Positions 10,592 to 19,387 are shown, numbered from the stretch's first letter. The stretch is DNA of 64,000 nucleotides from Saccharopolyspora sp. SCSIO 74807 (GCF_037023755.1 NZ_CP146100.1:2234501-2298500); one strand, 5' to 3'. The notes: generated by a model not told the origin, from the letters alone. Made by a program: numbers and translations.

Positions 10592-10901
10592 GCTCCGGAA
10601 CGCATCGCCTCGCAAGGGCCGGTCGACCTTCGGGTCGGCCGGCCTTTTCGCGTTTTCAGCGGTATTGCGCCGATGCGCGGGTGGTGCGCGCGAGCGCTGG
10701 TCAGCGGTGCCGTGCGGGGCGCTCGGACCGGTCCGGAGCAGCCCGGCTCCGCCGCACAGTGGTGCGGAAATTGCTGACCGTGCCTTCCGAACGATGCATG
10801 CGAGCGCTCCCATCGGTCGGTACATGGCGTTTCGCGACCCGCTTAGGTTGACCGTGCCGGTGCGCGGCGACATCGGCGCGGATCGACCGTGAGGAGCGGG
10901 T
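10592..10901. other. gene-free gap between rplO and a secreted-protein gene
   Basis: Holds the rplO terminator (10617-10648) and, later, a possible -10 hexamer TAGGTT at 10844-10849 about 53 nt before the next ATG. No -35 stands out. The only open frame here overlaps the terminator and is not credible. Confidence 0.5.
10617..10648 (+). terminator. intrinsic terminator of the spc operon after rplO
   Basis: A 12-bp stem (10617-10628 with 10633-10644, one wobble pair) with a TTCG tetraloop, followed by TTTT, 25 nt after the rplO stop. This closes the ribosomal transcript before secY. Confidence 0.8.
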
Positions 10902-11399
10902 ATGCGGCATCGGAAACTACGAGCGGGGCTGTCGGTGGTGGCGCTGTCCCTGCTGGCCGCAGGCACACCCGCTGTGGCGGGTGCGCAGGGCGGTGACGCG
11001 GGCGAGACCGCGCGGCACTGCAACTTCGATGCGATGACCGGGCAGCAGCGCTGCTTCGGCAGCGTGCAGGAGGCCACCGCCGACGTCCGGGCCCGATCGG
11101 GCGTGCGCGCAGGCGAGATCACCCAGGCGACGTTGTTCGACGAGAAGGACTTCGGCGGCGCCAGCTTCACCGTCTACGGCGACGGGCTGTGCGAGAAGAA
11201 CGACCAGGTCGATTACCAGATCAACCTGCCGGAGGACTGGCAGAACCGGGTGTCCTCGGTGCAGCCGTGGGGCGACTGCTGGATCTGGCTGTATCCGGAA
11301 CCGGATCTCGGCGGCGATCGGGACGGTCCGTTCAAGCAGAACACCGGCGACGTCGGCGAGCTGATGAACGACCGCACCCGGTCGGTCGGGCTCAGCTGA
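10902..11399 (+). CDS. secreted beta/gamma-crystallin-like (I36-type) protein
   Basis: 165 aa with an N-terminal signal peptide (charged MRHRKLR, hydrophobic core, cleavage near AVAGAQ, residues 25-29). The mature part has the Greek-key pattern of small secreted actinobacterial proteins annotated as peptidase inhibitor family I36 or beta/gamma crystallin: LFDEKDFGGASFTVYG and WLYPEPDLGG, with WGDCW between. Cysteines (5 in the mature part) suggest extracellular disulfides. SD GAGGAGCGGG before the ATG. The target protease, if any, is unknown. Its location inside the spc region is unusual. A related but distinct small secreted gene is at 43185. Confidence 0.8.
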   Translation: MRHRKLRAGLSVVALSLLAAGTPAVAGAQGGDAGETARHCNFDAMTGQQRCFGSVQEATADVRARSGVRAGEITQATLFDEKDFGGASFTVYGDGLCEKNDQVDYQINLPEDWQNRVSSVQPWGDCWIWLYPEPDLGGDRDGPFKQNTGDVGELMNDRTRSVGLS

Positions 11400-11462
11400 G
11401 CCGCCCGCGAACCCAGCCGGTCGCGGGCGCCGTGCCCGGCGGACCCAGATCGAGGAGCCCCC

Positions 11463-12068
11463 ATGTCCCATCGACGCTCGTGCGCGGTCCTGGCCTCAGC
11501 GTGCTCGCTGGCCGCGGTCGCGTTCGCGAGTCCGGCGGCGGCTGCTGAGGAGCCGACCACCCGTGAGCTGCTGGAGAAGTGCGACAACGGCACCGACAGC
11601 TGCGTGTTCCACCCCGAAGGCGAACCGGAGTACTACACCGACGAGGCCAAAACCGTCGGCGACCCCGTCTACAACTGCACCGACGGTCTGCAGCGCTCGG
11701 CCGTCGAGTGGTCCGACACCACCTCGCAGAGCAACAGCGTCGGCCTGTCGATGACCACCGAGGCCGGTTTCGGCAAGGCGTTCGCGGTCTCCTACGAGCA
11801 GACCTACGAGCACACCTGGGAGGAATCGCACACCGAGTCCCAGACCACGAACGTCGACACCCGGCCCGCCGAGGTCGGGTGGGTCGAGCGCGCCCCGCAG
11901 ATGCAGAAGGTCAAGGGCACTTACGAGCTGCATTTCGAGGACAAGTTCTACGACCACTACATCTGGTACGTGCCGATGGAGGTCACCGGCCCTGCCGAGG
12001 ACTCCTCGCAGGCGGTCAGCCAGCACGTCCGGCCGATGACGGATGAGGAGAAGGGCCAGTGCCCGTGA
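11463..12068 (+). CDS. secreted protein of unknown function, paralogue A
   Basis: 201 aa, signal peptide ending at about SPAAAAEE (residue 28). The mature protein has an N-terminal domain with paired cysteines (KCDNGTDSCVFHPEGEP), then a long Ser/Thr-rich amphipathic stretch (SNSVGLSMTTEAGFG to the TESQTTNV block), and a C-terminal block VKGTYELHFEDKFYDHYIWY. The alternating polar/hydrophobic middle segment resembles the insertion hairpins of aerolysin/ETX-type pore formers, but no family assignment is possible by eye. Tandem with a close paralogue starting 37 nt downstream. AGGAGCCCCC precedes the ATG. Confidence 0.75.
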   Translation: MSHRRSCAVLASACSLAAVAFASPAAAAEEPTTRELLEKCDNGTDSCVFHPEGEPEYYTDEAKTVGDPVYNCTDGLQRSAVEWSDTTSQSNSVGLSMTTEAGFGKAFAVSYEQTYEHTWEESHTESQTTNVDTRPAEVGWVERAPQMQKVKGTYELHFEDKFYDHYIWYVPMEVTGPAEDSSQAVSQHVRPMTDEEKGQCP

Positions 12069-12105
12069 TCACGACGCGCTCGTGGGCAGGAAGGAAGATC
12101 TTCTG

Positions 12106-12702
12106 ATGATCCGCCGCACCATCACCGCCGCGGGCGTGACCGCCTTGGCGGGACTGCTGATCGCGCCACCGGCCTCCGCGGCGGATGAGCCGACCGCGCG
12201 GGAACTGCTGGAGAAGTGCGACAACGGCACCGACAGCTGCGTGTTCCACCCCGAGGGCGAACCGGAGTACTTCCAGAACAACTCCGAGCAGGTGGGCAGC
12301 CCGACGTTCAACTGCACCGACCGCAAGCAGCGCATGACGGTTTCGTGGTCGGACACCACCAGCGAGAGCAACAGCCTCGGGCTGTCGATGGAGACCTCGT
12401 TCGGCGAGGTGTTCAAGGTGAGCTTCAAGACCACCTACGGGCACGAGTGGAAGCAGTCGCACACCGAGACCCAGACGACGAACATCGACGTCAACGGCGG
12501 CGACGTCGGGCGGGTCTACCACGGTCCGCAGATGCAGAAGGTCAAGGGAACCTACGAGCTGCACTTCGAGGACAAGTTCTACGACCACTACATCTGGTAC
12601 GTGCCGATGGAGGTCACCGGCCCGGCCGACGAGCAGACGAGCACGGTCACCCAGGACACCAGCCCGATGACCGACGAGGAGCGCCAGGCCAACTGCGGCT
12701 GA
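12106..12702 (+). CDS. secreted protein of unknown function, paralogue B
   Basis: 198 aa from the ATG at 12106, where a signal peptide (MIRRTITAAGVTALAGLL, cleavage near ASAADE) begins directly; the frame extends to 12043 but that would bury the signal. AAGGAAG is the ribosome binding site. Shares the cysteine block and the C-terminal KGTYELHFEDKFYDHYIWYV block almost identically with paralogue A, while the central segment differs. Probably a recent duplication under strong constraint at both ends. Function unknown. Confidence 0.75.
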   Translation: MIRRTITAAGVTALAGLLIAPPASAADEPTARELLEKCDNGTDSCVFHPEGEPEYFQNNSEQVGSPTFNCTDRKQRMTVSWSDTTSESNSLGLSMETSFGEVFKVSFKTTYGHEWKQSHTETQTTNIDVNGGDVGRVYHGPQMQKVKGTYELHFEDKFYDHYIWYVPMEVTGPADEQTSTVTQDTSPMTDEERQANCG

Positions 12703-12724
12703 CCCTCGGTGAAACGGTTCGACA

Positions 12725-12753
12725 GGGCCGTCCGGCACCGCGCCGGGCGGCCC
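12725..12753 (+). terminator. GC hairpin after the secreted-protein pair
   Basis: A 12-bp stem (12725-12736 with 12742-12753, one wobble) 22 nt after the stop of paralogue B. No U tract. Probably ends the inserted secreted-protein transcript. Confidence 0.5.
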
Positions 12754-12857
12754 CTCGAGTTACCACTGGTCGTGCCCGGCAGGGCGCGAACGCGGGCAGG
12801 CTTGACGCCGGGTGCGGCGAATCACCGCCGACCGACGGAGCGTGTCCGGCGACCTGC

Positions 12858-12863
12858 TAGGGT
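12858..12863 (+). promoter_or_regulatory. possible -10 element for secY
   Basis: TAGGGT fits the actinobacterial TANNNT consensus. Transcription starting 7-8 nt later would begin exactly at the perfect dyad 12871-12897. No clear -35 hexamer is seen at the expected spacing. Confidence 0.35.
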
Positions 12864-12870
12864 CGCCCAG

Positions 12871-12904
12871 GCAGCACCGTGCCGGGCACGGTGCTGCGGA
12901 TTTT
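12871..12904 (+). terminator. perfect dyad plus T-run in the secY leader
   Basis: Thirteen perfect base pairs (12871-12883 with 12885-12897) around a single base, followed by GGATTTT. Read as RNA this is an intrinsic-terminator-like hairpin 89 nt upstream of the secY GTG. It could attenuate secY, insulate it from upstream transcription, or be a protein operator at DNA level. Confidence 0.6.
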
Positions 12905-12992
12905 CCAGCCGTGCCGGCCCCCGCTACGAGGTTCTGGGAAGCCGGCCACCGTCCCGGCCGGTACCACCCGGCTCGCGCAACAGGAGGTTCGC

Positions 12993-14297
12993 GTGCTCGG
13001 CGCCTTCCGCTCGGCTCTGGCGACGCCGGACCTGCGCCGCAAGATCCTGTTCACCCTGGGCATGGTCGTGCTCTACCGGCTCGGCGCCACGATTCCCTCT
13101 CCCGGGGTTTCGTACCCGAACGTCCAGACGTGCTACCAGGAGTTGCAGGGCAGTCAAAGCGTTTTCTCGCTGCTGAACCTCTTCAGCGGCGGCGCGCTCC
13201 TGCAGTTGTCGGTGTTGTCGCTGGGCATCATGCCCTACATCACCGCGAGCATCATCGTGCAGCTGCTGCAGGTGGTCATCCCGCGCTTCGAGCAGCTGAA
13301 GAAGGAAGGCCAGTCCGGCCAGGCGAAGCTGACGCAGTACACCCGATACCTCGCGATCGCGCTGGCGGTGCTGCAGGGCACGGGCATCGTCGCGCTCGCC
13401 GAGCGGGGCCAGCTGTTCCCGAACTGCAGCGCGGACGTCATCCCGGACAGCTCGGTGCTGAACCTGATCTCCATCGTGGTCGTGATGACCGCGGGTGCGG
13501 CGCTGCTGATGTGGATGGGTGAGCTGATCACCGAGCGCGGCATCGGCAACGGCATGTCGCTGCTGATCTTCACCTCGATCGCGGCGCGGATCCCCGCCGA
13601 GGGCGGCAAGATCCTGCAGACGCACGGCGGTCTGGTGTTCGGCGTCGTGTGCGCCTTCGCCGTGGTGATCATTGGCACGGTCGTGTTCATCGAGCAGGCG
13701 CAGCGCCGGATCCCGGTGCAGTACGCCAAGCGCATGATCGGCCGCCGGATGTACGGCGGGACCTCGACCTACCTGCCGCTGAAGGTGAACCAGGCCGGTG
13801 TCATCCCGGTGATCTTCGGTTCCTCGCTGCTGTACCTGCCGCAGCTGCTCGGGCAGCTGGCGGGCAACCAGAACTCCTGGTGGGCCCAGTTCATCCAGAC
13901 CTACATCGTCGATCCGTCCAGCTGGGTGCACATCCTGCTGTACATGGCGATGATCATCTTCTTCGCCTACTTCTACGTCTCGATCACGTTCAACCCGGAG
14001 GAACGTGCCGACGAGATGAAGAAGTTCGGCGGCTTCATCCCGGGCATCCGCCCGGGCAGGCCCACTGCCGAGTACCTGAGCTTCGTGCTCTCCAGGATCA
14101 CGCTGCCCGGTTCGCTGTACCTGGGCATCATCGCGATCCTGCCGAACTTCTTCCTGGGGCTGACCGGCCAGGGCGGGAACCAGAACTTCCCGTTCGGCGG
14201 CACCGCAGTGCTGATCATGGTCAACGTGGGCTTGGACACGGTGAAGCAGATCGAGAGCCAGCTCACGCAGCGCAATTACGAGGGATTCCTCCGGTAA
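12993..14297 (+). CDS. secY: protein translocase subunit SecY
   Basis: 434 aa, ten predicted membrane segments; the channel of the Sec translocon with SecE and SecG. GTG at 12993 preceded by AGGAGG at the right distance; the frame is open to 12879 but would add 38 residues without family support and would run through the leader hairpin. Typical landmarks: TPDLRRKILFTLGMVVLYRLG at the N-terminus, the GGALLQLSVLSLGIMPYI plug/TM2 region and IVVVMTAGAALLMWMGE. secY, adk and map form the usual trio. Confidence 0.97.
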   Translation: MLGAFRSALATPDLRRKILFTLGMVVLYRLGATIPSPGVSYPNVQTCYQELQGSQSVFSLLNLFSGGALLQLSVLSLGIMPYITASIIVQLLQVVIPRFEQLKKEGQSGQAKLTQYTRYLAIALAVLQGTGIVALAERGQLFPNCSADVIPDSSVLNLISIVVVMTAGAALLMWMGELITERGIGNGMSLLIFTSIAARIPAEGGKILQTHGGLVFGVVCAFAVVIIGTVVFIEQAQRRIPVQYAKRMIGRRMYGGTSTYLPLKVNQAGVIPVIFGSSLLYLPQLLGQLAGNQNSWWAQFIQTYIVDPSSWVHILLYMAMIIFFAYFYVSITFNPEERADEMKKFGGFIPGIRPGRPTAEYLSFVLSRITLPGSLYLGIIAILPNFFLGLTGQGGNQNFPFGGTAVLIMVNVGLDTVKQIESQLTQRNYEGFLR

Positions 14298-14377
14298 ACT
14301 CGCTCGACACGAGCACCGGGCGACGCTTCCGGTTCCGCATCGCGAAATAGAAAAGCCGTTTCGCGGAACCCGTGCGT

Positions 14378-14383
14378 TAGGGT
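14378..14383 (+). promoter_or_regulatory. possible -10 element upstream of adk
   Basis: TAGGGT, the same hexamer as in the secY leader, in the 268-nt secY-adk gap. A small hairpin (14341-14347 with 14359-14365) sits just upstream. The -35 is not recognisable. Confidence 0.3.
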
Positions 14384-14565
14384 GTTCGTTCGTGGCGGTG
14401 CGCGGCTCGGCCGCCGCCCGGAGCTTCCGGGACGTCGAGCCGATCCGCACCGGTCCCCGCGCCGGGCAACGGGCACGGCGATCAGCATCCGCGTTCGGCG
14501 TGAAATGCGGAGCGCTCGACGAAGGTGGCGGCAGACCACCGGACTGATTCGGAGGCAGACCCTTG

Positions 14566-15120
14566 GTGCGATTGGTTCTCGTCGGCCCGCCGGGTGCGGG
14601 CAAGGGCACCCAAGCGGCCGTGCTGGGCGAACAGCTCGCCGTACCGCACATTTCCACCGGCGACCTGTTCCGGGCGAACATCGGCAACTCCACGCCGCTC
14701 GGGCAGAAGGCCAAGTCCTACATGGACGCCGGTGAGCTGGTACCCGACGAGGTCACCAACGAGATGGTGCGCGAGCGGCTGGCCGAACCGGACGCGCAGC
14801 AGGGCTTCCTGCTCGACGGGTTCCCGCGCACCACGCCGCAGGCCGACGTGCTCGGCGACATCCTCGGCGAGAACGGCATGGAACTGACCGCGGTGCTGCA
14901 GTTCGACGTGCCGGAGGAGGAACTGGTCAAGCGGATGCTCGAGCGCGGCCGCTCGGACGACACCGAGGACGTGATCCGGCGCAGGTTCGCGGTCTACGAG
15001 TCGGAGACGGCGCCGCTGCTGGAGTACTACCGGGACAAGGTCATCACGGTCGACGCCGTCGGTTCGGTCGAGGAGATCACCGAGCGCGCGCTGCAGGCGT
15101 TGGGCAAGCAGCGGGCCTGA
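14566..15120 (+). CDS. adk: adenylate kinase
   Basis: 184 aa. Catalyses ATP + AMP to 2 ADP in the cytoplasm. P-loop GPPGAGKGT near residues 7-15, AMP-binding STGDLFR, and GFPRT near residue 87. This is the short actinobacterial form with a reduced LID. GTG at 14566 gives [10 protein letters not shown]; a TTG at 14563 with the same GGAGG ribosome binding site would add one residue. Confidence 0.96.
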   Translation: MRLVLVGPPGAGKGTQAAVLGEQLAVPHISTGDLFRANIGNSTPLGQKAKSYMDAGELVPDEVTNEMVRERLAEPDAQQGFLLDGFPRTTPQADVLGDILGENGMELTAVLQFDVPEEELVKRMLERGRSDDTEDVIRRRFAVYESETAPLLEYYRDKVITVDAVGSVEEITERALQALGKQRA

Positions 15121-15158
15121 GACAGCTCACCAGCAACCAGGAACGGACGGGATCGCGG

Positions 15159-15962
15159 GTGTTTCGGCGAGGCAAGGGCATCGAGCTCAAGTCGGCGGGG
15201 GAGATCGAGGCGATGCGCGCGGCCGGGTTGGTCGTGGCCCGCGCGCTGGCCGCCGTTTCCGCGGCGGCGAAGCCGGGCGTGAGCACCGGCGAGCTCGACG
15301 AGATAGCCGAGCAGACGATCCGGGACGCCCGCGCCGTCCCGTCCTTCCAGGGCTACCACGGGTTCCCGGCGTCGATCTGCACCTCGCTGAACGAGAAGGT
15401 GGTGCACGGCATCCCGTCGAAGTCGGAGGTGCTGGCCGAAGGCGACCTGCTGTCGGTGGACTGCGGGGCGATCCTGGAAGGCTGGCACGGCGACTCGGCG
15501 GTCAGCATCGGCGTCGGCGAGCTCAGCTCCCGGGACCGGGCGCTGTCCGAGGCGACCCGCAAGGCGATGTGGGCGGGGTTGCAGCGCGCCGAGCCGGGCA
15601 AGCACCTGTCCGACATCTCCTACGCGGTGCAGACCGCGGCGCAGACCTCGTCGGCGGTGGACGGCGTCGACTACGGGATCATCGCCGAGTACGGCGGGCA
15701 CGGGATCGGCACCGAGATGCACATGGAGCCGTTCCTGCCGAACCTCGGCAAGCCCGGCCGCGGCCCGAAGCTGCGGGTCGGGATGGCGCTGGCGGTGGAG
15801 CCGATGCTCACGCTGGGTTCGGCGGTGACCCGCGAACTGGACGACGAGTGGACCGTGGTGACCTTCGACGGTTCGCGCGCTTCGCACTGGGAGCACACCG
15901 TCGCGATCACCGAGAACGGCCCTTGGGTGCTCACCGAGGCCGAGGACGCCGACGCCCGCTGA
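15159..15962 (+). CDS. map: methionine aminopeptidase
   Basis: 267 aa metalloprotease that removes the initiator methionine. Pita-bread fold with the metal ligands recognisable in DLLSVDCG, GWHGDSAVSIG, YGGHGIGTEMHMEP and the Glu-containing MALAVEPMLTLG. GTG start 38 nt after adk, in the classical secY-adk-map order. Converges with a methyltransferase gene 18 nt downstream. Confidence 0.96.
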   Translation: MFRRGKGIELKSAGEIEAMRAAGLVVARALAAVSAAAKPGVSTGELDEIAEQTIRDARAVPSFQGYHGFPASICTSLNEKVVHGIPSKSEVLAEGDLLSVDCGAILEGWHGDSAVSIGVGELSSRDRALSEATRKAMWAGLQRAEPGKHLSDISYAVQTAAQTSSAVDGVDYGIIAEYGGHGIGTEMHMEPFLPNLGKPGRGPKLRVGMALAVEPMLTLGSAVTRELDDEWTVVTFDGSRASHWEHTVAITENGPWVLTEAEDADAR

Positions 15963-15980
15963 TGGCCGCCGGGCCGCCGC

Positions 15981-16586
15981 TCAGTTGATCGGGCGGCGGC
16001 AGGCGTAGACCCGGGCGGGCGGGACGTTGCGCCACACCGCGCTGCGCGGCAGCACTTCTTCGAAGGTCTCTTCCAGGATCCGCGTGAAGGCGATCGTGTT
16101 CGCCCGCCACAGCGTCGTCAGGTACGTGACCGTGGTGAACACGCCTTGCGGGGTGAGGATCTTCGCGACCTCGCCGAGCAGGGCGCGTTGCTGCTCGGCG
16201 GGAAGCAGCGTCCACGGGATGCTGCTGATCACCGCGTCCACCTGGTCGCGGCCGGTGGCGGCGAGCAGCTCGGTGAGGTGCCGCGCGTCGCCCTCGATGA
16301 CCTCCAGCCACGGTTTGGCGCTTCGCAGGTAGCGCACCAGTTCCGGGTCGATCTCCACCGCGAAGTGATCGGCGGCGGCGGGCAGCCGCTCGTGCAGCGC
16401 GTTGCTCAGCGCACCGGTACCGGGCCCCAGCTCCAGCACTCTCGGCGCGCCGCTGGCGGGCACGACCCGCGCCACGGCCTTCGCGACGTGCTCGGAGGTG
16501 GGCAGCACGGCGCCCACGGTGCTGGGCTGCCGCAAGGCGCGCGTGACGAACGTGCGGTACTCGCGCAGCTTGGCCTGGTTGCTCAC
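15981..16586 (-). CDS. SAM-dependent methyltransferase, PmtA/KsgA-like
   Basis: 201 aa class I methyltransferase. SAM motif I is LELGPGTG at residues 51-58, an acidic VEIDPE follows, and SSIPW (about residues 121-125) occupies the motif IV position, as in phospholipid N-methyltransferases and rRNA adenine dimethylases. The substrate cannot be read from the sequence; a lipid or small molecule is as likely as RNA. It lies antisense within the map-infA interval, 106 nt downstream of a paralogue on the same strand. Confidence 0.75.
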   Translation of the reverse strand: MSNQAKLREYRTFVTRALRQPSTVGAVLPTSEHVAKAVARVVPASGAPRVLELGPGTGALSNALHERLPAAADHFAVEIDPELVRYLRSAKPWLEVIEGDARHLTELLAATGRDQVDAVISSIPWTLLPAEQQRALLGEVAKILTPQGVFTTVTYLTTLWRANTIAFTRILEETFEEVLPRSAVWRNVPPARVYACRRPIN

Positions 16587-16692
16587 GGGCGGCTTCTCCT
16601 GGCTCGGTCGGGCTGGGCTGTCCTGCCCGCACGGTAGTGGGCCGTACGGGTGCGGCCGGTGCGCGGTCCGCAGGCGTACGGCGGGAGCCCGC

Positions 16693-17343
16693 TCAGCGCA
16701 GCGGCCGGCGGCAGATGTAGTGCAGGATCGGGGGGAAGTTGCGCCAGGTGGTGTGCGTGAGGACCTCGTCGAAGGTGTCGGCCAGGCGAGTGCGGAAGCG
16801 CCGACCCCCCGAGTTGTGCTCGGCCGGCACGTAGGTGAGCGCGGTGAACGCGCCGTGCGGCGCCAGCGCCTCGGCGGCTTGGCGCAGGATCCGGTCCTGC
16901 TCGGTGTCTTCCAGCAGCGACCACGGAATGCTGGTGATCACCGCGTCCACCTGCTCGATGCCCCGCTGCGCCAGCAGTTCGACCAGTTCGCCCGCGTCGC
17001 CGTGCACCAGCTCCATCCACGGCGCGTGCACCCGCAGGTGTTCGACCATGCTGGCGACGACCTCGATGCCGATGTGCCGCGCTTCGGCGGGCAGCCGCTG
17101 CCGGATGCCGCTGCTGAGCGAGCCGGTGCCCGGACCCAGCTCGACCACCACCGGCCGCCCGGTGGTCGGCACCACCTGCGCGACGACATCGGCGACCGCG
17201 GCGGAGGTGGGCGTGGCCGCGCCGACCTGCTTGGGGTTGTGGAAAGCGCTGCTGAAGAACGTGCGGTACTCGCCGATCCGGGCGGCCGGTTTGATCAGCG
17301 GTTTCCTGCGGGCGGACGAGCGGCTGTCCTGCTGGGCTGTCAC
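16693..17343 (-). CDS. SAM-dependent methyltransferase, paralogue of 15981
   Basis: 216 aa from the GTG at 17343, which has CGAGGAGA as ribosome binding site; the frame is open further to 17550 but lacks family support. Motif I VELGPGTG at 67-74 and TSIPWSLL near 137-144 mirror the downstream paralogue, and both share an EYRTFF/EYRTFV start and a C-terminal CRRP. The pair arose by duplication; the two may have different substrates. Confidence 0.75.
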   Translation of the reverse strand: MTAQQDSRSSARRKPLIKPAARIGEYRTFFSSAFHNPKQVGAATPTSAAVADVVAQVVPTTGRPVVVELGPGTGSLSSGIRQRLPAEARHIGIEVVASMVEHLRVHAPWMELVHGDAGELVELLAQRGIEQVDAVITSIPWSLLEDTEQDRILRQAAEALAPHGAFTALTYVPAEHNSGGRRFRTRLADTFDEVLTHTTWRNFPPILHYICRRPLR

Positions 17344-18004
17344 GTCTCTCCTCGGAGCACGGGCCGCGCGCGCCGATGGTCGAGCGATCGGACGATCACG
17401 GCGGTGGACGAGCGGAATGATCAGGCGGTGCGCCGGCCTGCGCGTGGACGCACTGCTGCCGGACCGCGTTGTCGGGCAGCCGATCGAGTTGAACGTAGAC
17501 AGCGGGGAACGCGCACCGCAACCACCCCCGCCAGTGATCGGCGGGCGCAAACCGGTGATCTTCTACGCGTTTCCGGTGTTGCGGGCGGTGCGCTCGGCCG
17601 TGCCCGGCGCGACCGGCGCAGTCCGCCTCGCACCCGGGGTGAAGTGCCCATTCGGCGTGCGCGTACAGTGGAGCATCGGCGCACGCATCGCGCCGGTTTG
17701 CCGTGCCTTGAGGGAACACCGGCCCCTTGGGGAGTCGGTTCCGCTTCGAGGATCCGGCCCATGAGGAGCCTGGTTCCAGGAACGGAAGTCCTTTTCGGGC
17801 TGCTGTCCTCCGGGCGCTGCGCTCGGAGGGGTTCGCAGGGGGCTTTTTCCTGGGAGCGTCTTCTCGCCGCACGGCTCGCCGCCGTTTTCCAGGGGGTGTC
17901 CGAACCGGTCGAAGTGCGTCCGATCGCTTGTCCTGGGAAGTCTCCGGGGCGGGCGGCCGAAGGCGCAAGCCTACAAACCGTCACCGTCACGAAACGCGGA
18001 GGAC
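17344..18004. other. 661-nt gene-free interval upstream of infA
   Basis: Divergent promoter region for the methyltransferase pair and the infA-rpoA operon. A TANNNT-type hexamer TACAGT is at 17664-17669 on the plus strand, without a clear -35. Open frames across this interval (including one that spans the methyltransferase genes in antisense) show no domain. Otherwise I see nothing in it. Confidence 0.5.
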
Positions 18005-18226
18005 ATGGGCAAGAAGGACGGGGCCATTGAGGTCGAGGGTCGGGTGATCGAACCGCTACCCAACGCGATGTTCCGCGTCGAGTTGGAGAACGGGCACAAG
18101 GTCCTCGCGCACATCAGTGGCAAGATGCGACAGCACTACATCCGCATCCTGCCCGAAGACCGGGTCGTCGTGGAGCTCTCGCCCTACGACCTCTCCCGTG
18201 GGCGCATCGTCTACCGCTACAAGTGA
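18005..18226 (+). CDS. infA: translation initiation factor IF-1
   Basis: 73 aa, S1/OB fold that binds the 30S A site. [31 protein letters not shown] is canonical, as is RGRIVYRYK at the end. Starts the alpha-operon block; the GGAGGAC just before the ATG is the ribosome binding site. Confidence 0.97.
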   Translation: MGKKDGAIEVEGRVIEPLPNAMFRVELENGHKVLAHISGKMRQHYIRILPEDRVVVELSPYDLSRGRIVYRYK

Positions 18227-18278
18227 CCTCCACGGTGTCCGGCGAGACCGGGCACGCCGTCCGAGCAGGAGCACGACC

Positions 18279-18392
18279 GTGAAGGTCCAGCCGAGTGTGA
18301 AGAAGATCTGCGACAAGTGCCAGATCATCCGCCGTCACGGGCGGGTGCTGGTGATTTGCGACAACCAGCGCCACAAGCAGCGCCAGGGCTGA
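18279..18392 (+). CDS. rpmJ: 50S ribosomal protein L36 (zinc form)
   Basis: 37 aa from the GTG at 18279 ([14 protein letters not shown]). The CxxC, later Cys and His (CDKC...ICDNQRH) form a zinc site, so this is the zinc-containing paralogue. GCAGGAGCACG precedes it. 52 nt after infA. Confidence 0.95.
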   Translation: MKVQPSVKKICDKCQIIRRHGRVLVICDNQRHKQRQG

Positions 18393-18553
18393 TCGCGACT
18401 CGCAGCCAGACAACCGAGGGAACTCCCCTGACCAGCCGGTCCGCGAGTGGACCGGTGCGACCCCCGGGTCCAGGCCGGGGCTCCGCGCGCTGACACCGGC
18501 GCGGGGACGGCAGGGGTTGCAGACCTGGAACGAACCGAAGGAGACCTGCCGAG

Positions 18554-18934
18554 ATGGCACGGATCAGCGGTGTCGACCTCCCGCGCGACAAGCGCATGGA
18601 GATCGCGCTGACTTACATCTTCGGGGTCGGCCGCAGCCGGTCCCAGGAGATCCTGAAGGCGACGGACGTCCCGTTCGACGTCCGGGCGAAGGACCTCGAC
18701 GACGATCAGCTCGCGCGGCTGCGCGAGCACATCGAGAACAACTACCGGGTCGAGGGTGACCTGCGCCGCGAGGTCGCGGCCGACATCCGCCGGAAGATCG
18801 AAATCGGCTGCTACGAGGGCACGCGGCACCGCCGCCACCTGCCGTTGAACGGGCAGCGGACGAAGACCAACGCCCGCACCCGCAAGGGGCCGAAGAAGAC
18901 GGTCGCCGGCAAGAAGAAGGCCGGGAAGAAGTAA
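18554..18934 (+). CDS. rpsM: 30S ribosomal protein S13
   Basis: 126 aa. Starts [24 protein letters not shown]; helix-two-turn-helix [11 protein letters not shown] and basic C-terminal tail reaching the P site ([17 protein letters not shown]). GAAGGAGACC is the ribosome binding site. Confidence 0.97.
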   Translation: MARISGVDLPRDKRMEIALTYIFGVGRSRSQEILKATDVPFDVRAKDLDDDQLARLREHIENNYRVEGDLRREVAADIRRKIEIGCYEGTRHRRHLPLNGQRTKTNARTRKGPKKTVAGKKKAGKK

Positions 18935-18959
18935 GCCTCGCTAGGAGACCACGACAGCT

Positions 18960-19364
18960 ATGCCACCCAAGTCTCGCGCCGGCGCCGTCAAGAAGGTGCG
19001 GCGCAAGGAAAAGAAGAATGTTGCGCACGGACAGGCGCACATCAAGAGCACCTTCAACAACACCATCGTGTCGGTCACGGACCCGACCGGTGCGGTGATC
19101 AGCTGGGCCTCCGCGGGCCACGTCGGGTTCAAGGGCTCCCGCAAGTCCACCCCGTACGCCGCGCAGATGGCCGCGGAGAACGCCGCCCGCAAGGCCGCCG
19201 AGCACGGCATGAAGAAGGTCGACGTGTTCGTCAAGGGCCCCGGTTCCGGCCGGGAGACGGCGATCCGCTCGCTGCAGGCCGCCGGCCTCGAGGTCGGCAC
19301 GATCCAGGACGTGACCCCGCAGCCGCACAACGGCTGCCGGCCGCCCAAGCGGCGCCGGGTCTGA
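18960..19364 (+). CDS. rpsK: 30S ribosomal protein S11
   Basis: 134 aa platform protein. Conserved [34 protein letters not shown] and the C-terminal [15 protein letters not shown]. Follows rpsM by 25 nt with AGGAGACC before the ATG. Confidence 0.97.
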   Translation: MPPKSRAGAVKKVRRKEKKNVAHGQAHIKSTFNNTIVSVTDPTGAVISWASAGHVGFKGSRKSTPYAAQMAAENAARKAAEHGMKKVDVFVKGPGSGRETAIRSLQAAGLEVGTIQDVTPQPHNGCRPPKRRRV

Positions 19365-19387
19365 TCGCGGGAAGGGAGTAGAAGAAG

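Noticed and set aside
16402-18030. 542-codon plus-strand frame across the methyltransferase genes
   Set aside because: Antisense to both methyltransferases, no domain, and it runs into the true infA start in another frame.
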